Below are positions 1 through 6,851 of a stretch of 64,000 nucleotides of DNA, piece by piece; position 1 is the first letter of the stretch, and each line of letters opens with the position of its first letter. Source of the stretch: a virus. Under the pieces are notes generated by a model. It ran no database searches. It worked only from the letters and a program-made list of their open reading frames with translations, and was not told the DNA's origin. The stretch covers positions 1 through 64,000 of IMG/VR virus record IMGVR_UViG_3300026097_000011; one strand, 5' to 3'. Made by a program: the position numbers and the translations under genes.

Positions 1-13
1 TGTCCGTTATGTA

Positions 14-226
14 TCATTTAACCCAATTCTTATGCATTTCACTTTCTCTGTGTACTCTTATCATATTAGTTTTTCCACATCTACACTGTGTTATTAGAAA
101 ATTTGTATTGTTTTCCATAGGTATATTATACAATTTATTTTCAAATTCACACTTATGAAAACGATACATAACAGTGTATAACCAAAATAGTGGGTTAGGT
201 ATGTTAATTGCCCATTTTTTCTTCAT
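14..226 (-). CDS. small cassette-like protein with a CxC/H zinc-type motif
   Basis: A 70-residue protein I do not recognise. The C-terminal third contains QCRCGKTNMIRVHRESEMH, in which two Cys and two or three His could bind a metal. It is the last visible gene of a minus-strand series of tiny genes separated by attC-like inverted repeats. The ATG at 226 follows the repeat at 244-298, and a partial copy of the next repeat begins after the stop (around 1-12). That placement suggests a gene cassette. The ORF itself is clear; the function is unknown. Confidence 0.6.
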   Translation of the reverse strand: MKKKWAINIPNPLFWLYTVMYRFHKCEFENKLYNIPMENNTNFLITQCRCGKTNMIRVHRESEMHKNWVK

Positions 227-243
227 ATCAAGTTTGTTTTTAT

Positions 244-298
244 ATTTAACATTTGTTTTTCAAAGTCCACTACTTCGGTTATATGTGAACCGTTAGCA
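244..298 (-). repeat. attC-like inverted repeat (cassette junction 4)
   Basis: Read on the minus strand it starts GCTAACGGTTCACATATAAC at the stop codon of the upstream gene and ends with GTTAAAT, which fits the integron R' consensus GTTRRRY. The core CGGTT-CACATAT-AACCG is a short hairpin. It is the shortest and least canonical of four such junctions. Confidence 0.45.
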
Positions 299-493
299 AG
301 CATACAACTGACCGTTAAGCATAAAACAAGGGTTTTCTCCCTTATTATATCTAACGTCAGGTGTTTTGTCAAACATTACCATATATCCAACAATCACCTT
401 GCTATCTAAATCACTCTTGATAATCTTGGTTACTTCTCCTTCTCCAAGAAATCCAGAGTCCTTAACTCTTTCACCTATCTTAAATCTTTTCAT
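293..493 (-). CDS. small cassette-like hypothetical protein
   Basis: A 66-residue protein of unknown function. The N-terminus (MKRFKIGERVKDSGFLGEG) and the following alternating hydrophobic strands look like a small beta-barrel of the SH3/KOW kind, as in proteins annotated only as hypothetical in cassette arrays. The stop codon (293-295) lies inside the first arm of an attC-like repeat, and another such repeat (515-576) ends about 20 bases upstream of the ATG, as expected for a single-gene cassette without its own promoter. Confidence 0.55.
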   Translation of the reverse strand: MKRFKIGERVKDSGFLGEGEVTKIIKSDLDSKVIVGYMVMFDKTPDVRYNKGENPCFMLNGQLYAC

Positions 494-514
494 ATTTTAA
501 AATTAAAGTACGCT

Positions 515-576
515 TGCTAACAACGGCTATATGTCCATATTCGTACCTCATACGGCACATAGCCAAAACGTTATAA
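515..576 (-). repeat. attC-like inverted repeat (cassette junction 3)
   Basis: On the minus strand: TTATAACGTTTTGGCTATGT at one end and ACATATAGCCGTTGTTAGCA at the other. The arms GGCTATGTG and CATATAGCC pair around a loop of roughly 20 bases. The outer boxes TATAAC and GTTAGCA approximate the R''/R' boxes of integron attC sites. It is the cleanest short copy in the array. Confidence 0.6.
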
Positions 577-586
577 ACAATAAAAA

Positions 587-823
587 TTAATGTTTAGGGT
601 GTTTTTTTATCTTAGCCCAATAACAAACTTTATTGTTTGCAACCGTGTGACCTCTTCTATCGCTACAAGGTGCATTTAATAACCATCTACCTCTATAAGA
701 TATATAACCTGTGTACTCGTTAAAATAGTCACACTCACTTCCATCTTTTAATAAACTTCTTACCAAAACTAAAACATTTACACATTCTTCTGGTTTTTCT
801 TTGGTTACGTCTATCCATTTCAT
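587..823 (-). CDS. DUF551-like small protein, cassette-borne
   Basis: The likely start is the ATG at 823 (MKWIDVTKEKPEECVNVLVL), because the seven residues upstream (from 844) lie inside an attC-like repeat. The pattern WIxVxxxKP near the N-terminus, then VLVLV, a central aromatic strand with GRW, and a late YWAKI resembles DUF551 proteins, short proteins of unknown role often found in phages and prophages. It sits between two attC-like repeats (836-966 and 515-576). The DUF551 assignment is by pattern only. Confidence 0.6.
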   Translation of the reverse strand: MKWIDVTKEKPEECVNVLVLVRSLLKDGSECDYFNEYTGYISYRGRWLLNAPCSDRRGHTVANNKVCYWAKIKKHPKH

Positions 824-835
824 AATTTTAAAAAT

Positions 836-966
836 ATATAACAACGTGTATAAACAAAAGCTATTTAAGTCTTTACCGTTGTTTTGTTAGTATTTATTTA
901 AGTTATTTTTAATCCAATATTTAATTCTTTTTTATACGCTTCAATTAATACACAATTCCGTTAGGC
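836..966 (-). repeat. attC-like inverted repeat (cassette junction 2)
   Basis: The upstream box in gene orientation is GCCTAAC (960-966 on the complement), which matches RYYYAAC exactly. The downstream box GTTATAT (836-842) approximates GTTRRRY. The arms pair imperfectly through GTGTATTAA and a TTTATACAC-like partner near 843-855, leaving a loop of roughly 90 bases. It occupies the entire gap between genes 973-1356 and 587-823. Confidence 0.5.
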
Positions 967-972
967 GTAATG

Positions 973-1356
973 CTACCCAAGTAGCCAATAAACAATAGCC
1001 TTTCTTCTTAAATTATCTTCTTCATCATATAAGTTTCCACCCATTACTGCTATCGAAAGTTTGTATTCTTTTTCTCGCACTTGTAAAATAGGATGTGACC
1101 AAACGCTATGTGAGTGAAGCATATTAGAAGTCCACTGTCCATTAGTGTTGTACTTAACATTAAAAATCCATTCAAATAATTTAGTCCAATACTTCATTAC
1201 CCCACAGTTACCCATTATGAACCCAAAAAATAGTGCGTATATAAACCACATCATAAAAAATGCTTCACTCGGTATTCCATCAATAAAAAGCATTGGTAAA
1301 AAGAATACAAACGAGTATCGCATATACAAGAAAGGCATTGTAATCAAACCACACAT
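973..1356 (-). CDS. small membrane protein, cassette-borne
   Basis: About 127 residues from the ATG at 1356, two bases after the GCCTAAC/GTTAGGC box of the upstream attC-like repeat. The frame stays open to an ATG at 1419, but those 21 residues would be encoded by the repeat itself, so the shorter start is preferred. Residues 15-75 are strongly hydrophobic (for example FFLPMLFIDGIPSEAFFMMW), giving two probable membrane helices. The C-terminal half is soluble with many His and Trp. Function unknown. Confidence 0.55.
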   Translation of the reverse strand: MCGLITMPFLYMRYSFVFFLPMLFIDGIPSEAFFMMWFIYALFFGFIMGNCGVMKYWTKLFEWIFNVKYNTNGQWTSNMLHSHSVWSHPILQVREKEYKLSIAVMGGNLYDEEDNLRRKAIVYWLLG

Positions 1357-1358
1357 AC

Positions 1359-1489
1359 GCCTAACAACAGCTATATGTAATGCCTCTTTTTTCTTTAATT
1401 TAGTTTCTGTATTATTCATTATTTTAGTCTTTTAAGTTAGTGTAGTAATTTATTCAAGGTCGGCACTACACATAGCCAAACTGTTATGA
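1359..1489 (-). repeat. attC-like inverted repeat (cassette junction 1)
   Basis: Long copy. Positions 1370-1384 (GCTATATGTAATGCC) pair with 1462-1477 (GGCACTACACATAGCC) around a loop of about 77 bases. In gene orientation it starts CATAACAGTTTGGCTATGTG and ends GCTGTTGTTAGGC; GTTAGGC matches the attC R' consensus. It separates the UV endonuclease gene from the first small cassette gene. Confidence 0.6.
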
Positions 1490-1515
1490 GTAATAAATTT
1501 TGATATATCTAATTT

Positions 1516-2421
1516 TTATAGGAAAAATTTACGATATTTAAATAGAGCTAGTTCCTTTGACTTTGCTTCAATTTCTATATCGAATATAGAACCAATATCA
1601 GGTATTTTACAGTATATATAATCAGAATGAGATCGCTCAATTACAGAATCATCCTCAAATAATTTACGACTATTACTAACGTGAGCAAGTGGACGAATAC
1701 CAGTTGGCCAAGTGGATGCAGCAAGCTCAGCTGCGTCGTCAGTAGATAAATCACCATCACAAAATAAATGGTGAAAGAAATCAAATGTGATAGGAATATC
1801 GATATGCTTGTATAAGCCATTGTATAAATCAACAACACTATATTGACTAGCTTTATCGTCGTTTTCTATAACTAATCTACGCTGAGTAGTATCAGCAAGT
1901 AATTTAAAATTGGTAACAAAACGTGCAAGTGTCGAATCTTTATCGCCATAGCTGCCGCCAACGTGTATATTGAGACTATACTTATGTGTGGCAGGTAGTC
2001 CCATAAGATCAAGTATGCGACTATGCTTATCAAGATCGTCAATAGAATTAAGGACTACTTTTTCAGTTGGCGAAGGCAATACACAATATTGACCTGGGTG
2101 AAAGCCTACACGCAAATCATTAGCTAATACATAGTCGCCAATTTGAGTGAGCAGGGATTGTATACTATCGAAATTTGGTAAATCCTCAAATCGATACTCA
2201 GACATCCAAGGAAATAAACTGCTTGAAAACCTAAAGACTCGGATGTCATGTTCGACATTCCATTCAAGAACTTTTAGTAAGTCTTGAAGATTAAGCTCGG
2301 CTAATTCGCCTGCATATTCAAGGCCTCGAGCTTTGAACGTTTTTTTGATCATGCCACGATTGGTAGTAATACCGAGTGGCTTAAGTGTTAGATTAATACA
2401 GCAATATCCTAAATTATTCAT
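1516..2421 (-). CDS. uvdE: UV-damage endonuclease (UvdE/UvsE family)
   Basis: 301 residues, the usual length of bacterial UvsE. These TIM-barrel, metal-dependent enzymes nick DNA immediately 5' of UV photoproducts and start excision repair. The sequence opens with NLGYCCINLTL and TTNRGM, and contains the family patterns FRFSSSLFPW (about residue 63), VGFHPGQYCVL (about 105), NIHVGGSYGDK (about 151), VIENDD (about 184) and TFDFFHHLFC (about 214), which hold the metal ligands. It could protect the packaged or replicating genome. The base composition seems slightly richer in GC than its neighbours, and an attC-like repeat follows it directly, so transfer is possible. Confidence 0.9.
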   Translation of the reverse strand: MNNLGYCCINLTLKPLGITTNRGMIKKTFKARGLEYAGELAELNLQDLLKVLEWNVEHDIRVFRFSSSLFPWMSEYRFEDLPNFDSIQSLLTQIGDYVLANDLRVGFHPGQYCVLPSPTEKVVLNSIDDLDKHSRILDLMGLPATHKYSLNIHVGGSYGDKDSTLARFVTNFKLLADTTQRRLVIENDDKASQYSVVDLYNGLYKHIDIPITFDFFHHLFCDGDLSTDDAAELAASTWPTGIRPLAHVSNSRKLFEDDSVIERSHSDYIYCKIPDIGSIFDIEIEAKSKELALFKYRKFFL

Positions 2422-2449
2422 ATTGTTATATTACTAAAAATATATAGAA

Positions 2450-2611
2450 TTATTCACTTTTGTTTCTTCTATTATATTTTTTTGTAGATCCATATGGACA
2501 GTGTTTACATTTATTATTACAACAAAATCCTCTTTTTAAATGGTATTTCTCAGTAAATACTTTGTACCCATCCTTATTGATATAATAATCTTCTCCTTTT
2601 ATTAATCCCAC
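2450..2611 (-). CDS. DUF5522-like short Cys-rich protein
   Basis: Small gene of about 53 codons ending TAA at 2450. The translated core contains YKVFTEKYHLKRGFCC followed by NNKCKHCPYG, which matches the DUF5522 pattern (VFTxxYHLxRGxCCxxxCxHCPYG): four or five Cys that probably bind zinc or an iron-sulfur centre. No ATG is present. GTG at 2609-2611 overlaps the stop of the upstream gene by ten bases and is my choice; an AAGGAGAAG sequence lies just downstream, so a shorter start at a rare codon is possible. Role unknown. Confidence 0.6.
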   Translation of the reverse strand: MGLIKGEDYYINKDGYKVFTEKYHLKRGFCCNNKCKHCPYGSTKKYNRRNKSE

Positions 2612-3174
2612 CAGTGTCTAATATTATGTTCAATGAATGCCCATAATAAACGATGGGCTTTTTCTTGTTTAAGTCTAGATTCTTTCATCAACTTTCTTTG
2701 TATTTCATCGATTTCAGCTATTCGTTCAGGAGTTTCAGTAAGTTCATAGTTTTGTTTAAGAAATGAGCTATCATCTCCTTTTCCAGTATCAATGAATTTA
2801 TGTTCTAACAGTTCAGCTCCATATAGTTCTACCATCTTAGCTTGATATTCACAGGAATAATCTTCGTCATATACCTTCTTCATCAATGCAATTGCAGTTC
2901 TTACTCTTGTAGCACTATGTTTTGATTCTACACACATAGCATTATCTGATTCCATTCGCTCTGCGATATCTTCTAATTTAGCTGAGAATATTTCAGTTGC
3001 ATATCTATAATCAAAATCATATCCTTTCCAAATCATTGGAACATACTTTCGCAATTGTTTAAATTGATGATTCTTTCTACGAAAAAAGTATTTAAAATTC
3101 CTCCATACTTTCGCAATTCCCTTAACTCTGATTTTATCGAGTATATTGGGATCCTTTATTCCTTTACTTATCAT
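2602..3174 (-). CDS. conserved phage protein of unknown function
   Basis: 190 residues, mostly helical and charged. There is a basic N-terminal segment (KVWRNFKYFFRRKNHQFKQL, residues about 23-42) and a C-terminus rich in Trp and His (LLWAFIEHNIRHWWD). I recall similar proteins as unnamed in large phages but cannot assign a fold. Its ATG overlaps the stop of the upstream gene (3174), so the two are translationally coupled in a minus-strand operon running from about 6.8 kb down to 2.4 kb. Confidence 0.65.
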   Translation of the reverse strand: MISKGIKDPNILDKIRVKGIAKVWRNFKYFFRRKNHQFKQLRKYVPMIWKGYDFDYRYATEIFSAKLEDIAERMESDNAMCVESKHSATRVRTAIALMKKVYDEDYSCEYQAKMVELYGAELLEHKFIDTGKGDDSSFLKQNYELTETPERIAEIDEIQRKLMKESRLKQEKAHRLLWAFIEHNIRHWWD

Positions 3175-3569
3175 TAGTCAAGTGTTGGCCAAACGAACTC
3201 ATAATGTCCATCTTTCATTTGATTTACTTTAATAGTTCGAATGATCTTTCCATTCTCTTTTCCATATTCAATCTCAGCTTGAACTCCAACTGATTGCTTA
3301 ACTAAGTTATCTGACATTTCAACTACCCATATTTCTTCACTCCAATCAATGAACGAGTAATCGATCTTTTTCCAAACTTCCCATGTACCAAGTAATTCCT
3401 TTTCGTACTTGCCATCATGTATAGATGCTTGTACAATTGGATGCGACATTGAAATTGGAGAAAGTGGAATGTGACCCATCTTAATAATTTCATAAGCTGC
3501 ATGATTTGCCATCTCAAAACTTTTTTCCTCTACACGAGTGTAAGGAATTGCTACATATATTCTTTTCAT
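3174..3569 (-). CDS. DUF1937 / nucleoside 2-deoxyribosyltransferase-like protein
   Basis: 131 residues. It starts MKRIYVAIPYTRVEEKSFEM, followed by GHIPLSPISMSHPI, a WxxWKKIDYSFID segment, a VVEMSDN strand and a SVGVQAEIEYG helix. This order of conserved blocks is typical of DUF1937/DUF4406 proteins, which share the nucleoside 2-deoxyribosyltransferase Rossmann-like fold. The final Glu (VQAEIEY) corresponds to the region of the catalytic Glu. A role in base exchange or nucleotide salvage is plausible but inferred. The start overlaps the upstream gene's stop as ATGA. Confidence 0.65.
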   Translation of the reverse strand: MKRIYVAIPYTRVEEKSFEMANHAAYEIIKMGHIPLSPISMSHPIVQASIHDGKYEKELLGTWEVWKKIDYSFIDWSEEIWVVEMSDNLVKQSVGVQAEIEYGKENGKIIRTIKVNQMKDGHYEFVWPTLD

Positions 3570-3793
3570 AACTTTGCACTTATTTGTTCGAATGCCAGTA
3601 CTGGATTCTCGGTTGCGAATCCATCGATACCACCATCCGGTTCTGTAAATAATTTACCAACATCATATTTAGCCCAAATAAATTGGCCAAATCTTAAGTC
3701 ATTTTCATTTCTTCCTTTACCATATTTAATATGCCATTTGACTAACTCATCCATTAGAAGATCACTAGTCAATTCTAAATTACTTGCTTCCAT
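3566..3793 (-). CDS. small hypothetical phage protein
   Basis: 75 residues starting MEASNLELTSDLLMDELVKW. The open frame extends 35 codons further upstream, but that part is antisense-like and covers the neighbouring gene, while the ATG at 3793 gives a 14-base overlap typical of this operon. The central part RNENDLRFGQFIWAKYDVGK followed by EPDGGIDGFATEN looks like a compact alpha/beta domain. I do not recognise the family. Confidence 0.55.
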   Translation of the reverse strand: MEASNLELTSDLLMDELVKWHIKYGKGRNENDLRFGQFIWAKYDVGKLFTEPDGGIDGFATENPVLAFEQISAKL

Positions 3794-4040
3794 GTTTTTG
3801 GTGTAATGCGTTAGTAAATGTTTCTTCTCCTCCTGTACTTGAATTTTTAAATACAATATGAGTAGTCCCAGGAGTTTCTCTAAATACCTTCTTAGCAAAT
3901 GCTTTAGGATAGTGAATGTTCACATATGATTTAATTGATTTTCCAGGGCAATATACTTCCGCTGTTATTGGCGAGTCTTTCTCTGCTAATTTATTCTTTC
4001 TGAATTCTGTTCCTACAAAGAACTTATCTTGTTTAGACAT
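3780..4040 (-). CDS. small hypothetical phage protein
   Basis: 86 residues, basic, starting MSKQDKFFVGTEFRKNKLAE. It contains a proline/glycine segment (YCPGKSIKSYVNIHYPKAFA) and ends in a low-complexity tail with STGGEETFT. No known domain was recognised. It is tightly packed between the epimerase gene (end 4041) and the next gene (overlap 14 bases), so it probably belongs to the same transcript. Confidence 0.55.
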   Translation of the reverse strand: MSKQDKFFVGTEFRKNKLAEKDSPITAEVYCPGKSIKSYVNIHYPKAFAKKVFRETPGTTHIVFKNSSTGGEETFTNALHQKHGSK

Positions 4041-4913
4041 TTATTTTATTTTATGTTTAATATATCTAGTTAATGAATGTTGAGGGTTCCAATCTAATTT
4101 TTCATTAGTATCTGTTTCTATCTCAACTGCGTTAATACGTTCTCCTCTTCTTTCAGGAATAAGTCGATATTTATGATCAAATAATTCAGCAACTTCCTTA
4201 ATTGTGTAAGTACGTCCTGATCTTAAGTGCCATTCTCCGTTTAATCCTTTTTCAACCGAGGCAATTACTCCTCTTACTATATCATCAATATGTGTAAAGT
4301 CCCTAGACTGAGTCCCTGGTGAAACTACTGTTAATTCTTCTCCATTATCATATTGTCTCTCGAATATTCCAACTACTGTTGCATAATCTCCTGATGTAAT
4401 TTGACCTGGACCGTACACATTAAAGAAATAGCAAATTTCATATTCTAAATTATACCACTCTTTGTAGTTTTTTATAAGTTCTACTCCTTTTGCTTTCATC
4501 CAAGCATATGGAGATAGATTCTCATCCTTACCATCGTTTCCGAATTTTGAACTTGATGCTGAATATATTAACTTAGCTCCCCATCGTCTGCACATTTCAA
4601 GAACTCTAGTCGTACCGTGTAAATTTGTTTTAAGTACATAATCGATGTCTTCAAAAGAAGATACTATTCTAGAGTATTCACCGAAATGAAATACTATATC
4701 GAACGTACCTTTATCCTTTTGGAAATACTTTTCAATATCCCAAGTGTCTGCATGGATTACGTCTATTCCCTTTGGAATATTATTGAAAGTTCCAGTGAAA
4801 AAATTATCTAGAATGGTAATCTTCGAATGAGGATATTTTTCAAGAATTTGTTTAATTAGATTTGATCCTACAAATCCGGCTCCACCTGTTACTAATATTT
4901 TCTTATTGTTCAT
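4041..4913 (-). CDS. NAD-dependent epimerase/dehydratase (UDP-glucose 4-epimerase-like)
   Basis: About 290 residues of the extended short-chain dehydrogenase family. The Rossmann NAD motif GGAGFVGS is at residues 10-17. The catalytic Ser region is IYSASSSKFG and the Tyr-x3-Lys pair is SPYAWMKAK. Substrate-side motifs FFNVYGPGQ and SRDFTHIDDIVRG follow, as in UDP-hexose epimerases. The start at 4913 (MNNKKILVTGG) is preferred because it places the nucleotide-binding strand at the N-terminus and overlaps the upstream gene by only 11 bases. It probably supplies a nucleotide sugar, perhaps for the glycan island at 41.5-49.9 kb, though it lies far from it. Confidence 0.85.
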   Translation of the reverse strand: MNNKKILVTGGAGFVGSNLIKQILEKYPHSKITILDNFFTGTFNNIPKGIDVIHADTWDIEKYFQKDKGTFDIVFHFGEYSRIVSSFEDIDYVLKTNLHGTTRVLEMCRRWGAKLIYSASSSKFGNDGKDENLSPYAWMKAKGVELIKNYKEWYNLEYEICYFFNVYGPGQITSGDYATVVGIFERQYDNGEELTVVSPGTQSRDFTHIDDIVRGVIASVEKGLNGEWHLRSGRTYTIKEVAELFDHKYRLIPERRGERINAVEIETDTNEKLDWNPQHSLTRYIKHKIK

Positions 4914-5205
4914 CTTCACCAGCACTTTCAGGTTCCCCAATTGTTATCCACATTCCTTCTGTAAAATCTGATGTATCTTCAACAACATCATCAAGAGCAA
5001 TTACTTGAATTTGTCCACCGGTGTTAGCAACCATTATAAGACTATCTTTAGGACCAAAATATCCTTCTATTTCTCCTTTGGCTTTAACTAGTATTCCTTC
5101 TCCGATTGGTATGATTGATTGTAATGCTTGGGCAAAAATTAACGTCCCAGCACTAAGTTCCTCTTGTGAATATTCTCGAGGTTCTTCGTTTGATAAATCT
5201 GTCAT
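4903..5205 (-). CDS. acidic hypothetical protein
   Basis: 100 residues, acidic at both ends (SNEEPREYSQEEL at the start, EPESAGEDEQ at the end). The middle has regular hydrophobic strands (GEGILVKAKGEIEGYFG, SLIMVANTGGQIQVIAL) that suggest a small beta-sandwich or barrel. No family recognised. Its stop overlaps the epimerase start, and the ATG at 5205 is the only reasonable one. Confidence 0.55.
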   Translation of the reverse strand: MTDLSNEEPREYSQEELSAGTLIFAQALQSIIPIGEGILVKAKGEIEGYFGPKDSLIMVANTGGQIQVIALDDVVEDTSDFTEGMWITIGEPESAGEDEQ

Positions 5206-5241
5206 TATAATTGAATTTAATAGTATTATACAGATTTATTT

Positions 5242-6801
5242 TTACTGGTTTAGGTAAAAGTCTAATTTTTTTTGCATTTTATCTAGTTTTGAACCAGATT
5301 GTTTACCGAGAAGTTGTTTTTTAGCCTTTTCATAATTAAGATCTAATAATGCTCTTTCTAATCGCTTTTTAGATTCTTCAGGGTTTGATATATTATGTGT
5401 TAATGACATAAGACCTCCTCTTATTCCGATTTCATATATTCTATCTATTTTACGCTTACTGTTAATTCCTTTATTATGTCTAAATTGTGATCTATCTTCT
5501 GGAACTAATTTATATAACGAGTCAATTAGAGTATTGGATTCAGCAATTTGATCTTGAGTAAGTTCTTCTTTTTCATTATCTTCTATTTCTTCTAGTTCCT
5601 TTTGCCTTTTAATAATATCTTCCACTTGATCTTCTATTTTATTAGGATCAAGAGTATCGAGCTTAGACCATTTCTTTTTGTCTTCGTCTGACATTCCATT
5701 TTTTCTAAGCTGTACTACTGACTTCATGTAATTATAATATAACTCACGCAACCTAGCAGTTAGACTAGAATCTCTCTTAAATGATACTTTAGTTGAGGCT
5801 TTTCCACTAGATATTTCCTCAATATCACTTACAAGTTCATCAGGTTCTTTATCTTCTATCATTTCATTATAAATATCTACTTCTAATTGAAGATCGGGAG
5901 TAATTTTAACCTGATCTCCATCTACATAGAAGGAATCGTCCTCTAATAAAATAGTAGATACATCATCTACTTCGATGTCACCTGCTGGAGGAGTCCAATA
6001 ATCTCCAGGGTCGTATGTTTCGTTAATAGTGGCATTTGTTGAATATACGATGTTGAATAGTGCTCCATCTTTATCATTTGATAATCCTAGCAGTTTACGA
6101 TCCTCGTCACTTATTACTCCTAATCCAAGATCAGTTGGAAATAATCCAATTCCATCCAAATAATCTATGTATGCATCAGGTATTTTATCTTGATTGGATG
6201 TCAACGTCATAGCTATATCTGTAATATAATCATCTATTATACCCTCATTATGTTCTACATTAGTTAAATTATCTCCGCCTTCATGAACATCAACATCAAC
6301 TAGTTTTAAAACAGTAGGCCTACCGGTGATCAATTTTAATACTTCTCCTAATAGATATGATTTTGCAGATTCATCACTAGACGTTGAGTCTTTTGATTCT
6401 AATATTAGCTCATGATTAAACAAACGTGTTCCTATTTCTCTAAGTGCACTACCTATATCTAGATGTTTCAGAGTAATCCAATGAAATGGAGTCTTATTAT
6501 GATTAAGAACTACACTCGGCCTACCAGGAGTTTTCATATTAAATACTCCTTTTAAACCATCTTCTCCTTTATAATCAATTTTTCTACCTGCAAATTTATT
6601 TCCACCTTTGTGAATAACTCGATATATAGTATCACCTATAAATACCATCTTTATTCCGGGTTTTATCTCTGCATATCCATTAATAGTAGTTACATAAAGG
6701 AACCGACCTTCTTTAGTTGGGCGTCCCTTGATCAATATAACGGATCCCCTCCCTATTGATTCATTGAGTTTTTCGGAATAAGGTAAAATGTACTTGTTCA
6801 T
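5242..6801 (-). CDS. large hypothetical protein with a capsid-targeting-like N-terminus
   Basis: 519 residues. The first residues MNKYILPYSEKLNE|SIGRG fit the tag seen on many proteins here, with LNE as a possible prohead-protease site. The N-terminal 120 residues are rich in short beta strands (GSVILIKGR, FLYVTTINGYAEIKPG). Residues about 270-330 are strongly acidic, and the rest is helical and charged. The gene is divergent from the next one, with an ATAAATAAAT-type element in the 50-base gap. It is likely a virion or internal head protein; the function is unknown. Confidence 0.6.
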   Translation of the reverse strand: MNKYILPYSEKLNESIGRGSVILIKGRPTKEGRFLYVTTINGYAEIKPGIKMVFIGDTIYRVIHKGGNKFAGRKIDYKGEDGLKGVFNMKTPGRPSVVLNHNKTPFHWITLKHLDIGSALREIGTRLFNHELILESKDSTSSDESAKSYLLGEVLKLITGRPTVLKLVDVDVHEGGDNLTNVEHNEGIIDDYITDIAMTLTSNQDKIPDAYIDYLDGIGLFPTDLGLGVISDEDRKLLGLSNDKDGALFNIVYSTNATINETYDPGDYWTPPAGDIEVDDVSTILLEDDSFYVDGDQVKITPDLQLEVDIYNEMIEDKEPDELVSDIEEISSGKASTKVSFKRDSSLTARLRELYYNYMKSVVQLRKNGMSDEDKKKWSKLDTLDPNKIEDQVEDIIKRQKELEEIEDNEKEELTQDQIAESNTLIDSLYKLVPEDRSQFRHNKGINSKRKIDRIYEIGIRGGLMSLTHNISNPEESKKRLERALLDLNYEKAKKQLLGKQSGSKLDKMQKKLDFYLNQ

Positions 6802-6851
6802 AAATTTATTTATTCTTCTAATAAATAAAACTATAAAAATTATACTAAACT

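Noticed and set aside
1145-1435. Plus-strand open frame of 96 codons across the cassette region
   Set aside because: It crosses the attC-like repeat and is antisense to the membrane-protein gene.
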